A stretch of DNA of 5,549 nucleotides, taken from contig JAJPZP010000108.1 in assembly GCA_021204285.1 (NCBI GenBank), positions 1 to 5,549 of the forward strand. Direction: 5' to 3'. Below, one piece after another: positions 5,342 to 5,549 of the stretch (positions are counted from its first letter, which is position 1; every line of letters begins with the position of its first letter). The stretch is from Lachnospiraceae bacterium. Its GTDB lineage: Bacteria > Bacillota > Clostridia > Lachnospirales > Lachnospiraceae. A model generated the notes under the pieces. The model had not been told where the DNA came from. It saw only the letters and a list, made by a program, of their open reading frames with translations, and did not search any database. The translations under genes were made by a program, and so were the position numbers.

Positions 5342-5549
5342 GTGGCAGAGCTTACACCAATGATGCAGCAGTACATGAAGACGAAAGAGGAGTACCCGGA
5401 CTGCATCTTATTTTACCGTCTCGGTGATTTCTACGAGATGTTTTTTGACGATGCGAAAACTGTATCCCGCGAGCTGAAGCTGACGCTGACGGGCAAGAGC
5501 TGCGGCCTTGAGGAGCGCGCACCGATGTGCGGCGTGCCCTACCACGCAG
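5342..5549 (+). CDS. mutS: DNA mismatch repair protein MutS, N-terminal fragment
   Basis: MutS recognises mismatches and small loops and starts mismatch repair with MutL. Only the first 69 codons are in the window, running off the right edge. The mismatch-reading domain I is clear: [20 protein letters not shown] leads into [12 protein letters not shown], which contains the Phe-X-Glu element (F-Y-E) that wedges into the mismatch, then LTLTGK and the segment around [12 protein letters not shown]. The start is GTG 5342, six bases after GAGGA (5331-5335). An ATG at 5360 is in frame but would remove conserved residues and lacks a good ribosome binding site. It lies 62 bases after alkD with a promoter between them. 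Nothing looks abnormal in the visible part. Confidence 0.96.
   Translation, partial: MAELTPMMQQYMKTKEEYPDCILFYRLGDFYEMFFDDAKTVSRELKLTLTGKSCGLEERAPMCGVPYHA

Noticed and set aside
1..5549. Mobile element, CRISPR array, tRNA/rRNA, phage genes or a new defence system
   Set aside because: No long direct or inverted repeats, regular spacer pattern, cloverleaf, transposase, integrase or nuclease motifs were seen; all long + strand frames belong to known housekeeping or metabolic families.

Overview
The window is ordinary bacterial chromosome, with all genes on the + strand. It most resembles a Gram-positive anaerobe of the Clostridia, probably Lachnospiraceae-like. The basis is the Clostridia-style variant of DapF (a GNPGLPHAVV block), AGGAGG-type ribosome binding sites, GTG starts and roughly balanced GC content. 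This placement is an inference from memory of protein families; no database was searched.

Layout. Positions 1-1389 hold the 3' part of a biotin-dependent carboxyltransferase beta/alpha subunit (propionyl-CoA carboxylase / methylmalonyl-CoA decarboxylase family), cut by the window start. A 128-base gap follows with a good sigma-A-type promoter (1404-1432) and a leader that can form a 9-bp hairpin. Downstream is a tightly packed run of four genes: dapF (1518-2349, frameshifted), a dicarboxylate/amino acid:cation symporter family transporter (intact frame 2419-3636, true start probably 2375), a D-cysteine desulfhydrase-like PLP enzyme (3640-4611) and an AlkD-like DNA alkylation repair protein (4608-5279, ATGA overlap). 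The spacings (25 bases, 3 bases, 4-base overlap) suggest one transcript. A second promoter with an extended -10 (5289-5317) precedes mutS, whose first 69 codons end the window.

The main points are irregularities inside familiar genes. dapF is split into two frames, with its two catalytic cysteines on different sides of the break. The best Shine-Dalgarno of the transporter serves an ATG that is out of frame with it by one base at an A6 tract. The transporter lacks both arginines associated with acidic-substrate transport in the GltPh model. The desulfhydrase-like enzyme has lost the near-invariant QSNH catalytic motif (here QAIH, one residue shorter upstream). The two indels may be sequencing or assembly errors, real decay, or less likely recoding. 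The residue changes in the transporter and PLP enzyme point to a neutral or unusual amino-acid substrate rather than glutamate or aspartate.

Possible joint role (inference): DapF makes meso-diaminopimelate for lysine and peptidoglycan, and the transporter and PLP enzyme could import and break down a small neutral, perhaps D-configured, amino acid. AlkD and MutS form a separate DNA-repair neighbourhood. I saw no mobile element, CRISPR array, tRNA or rRNA, and no wholly new system.
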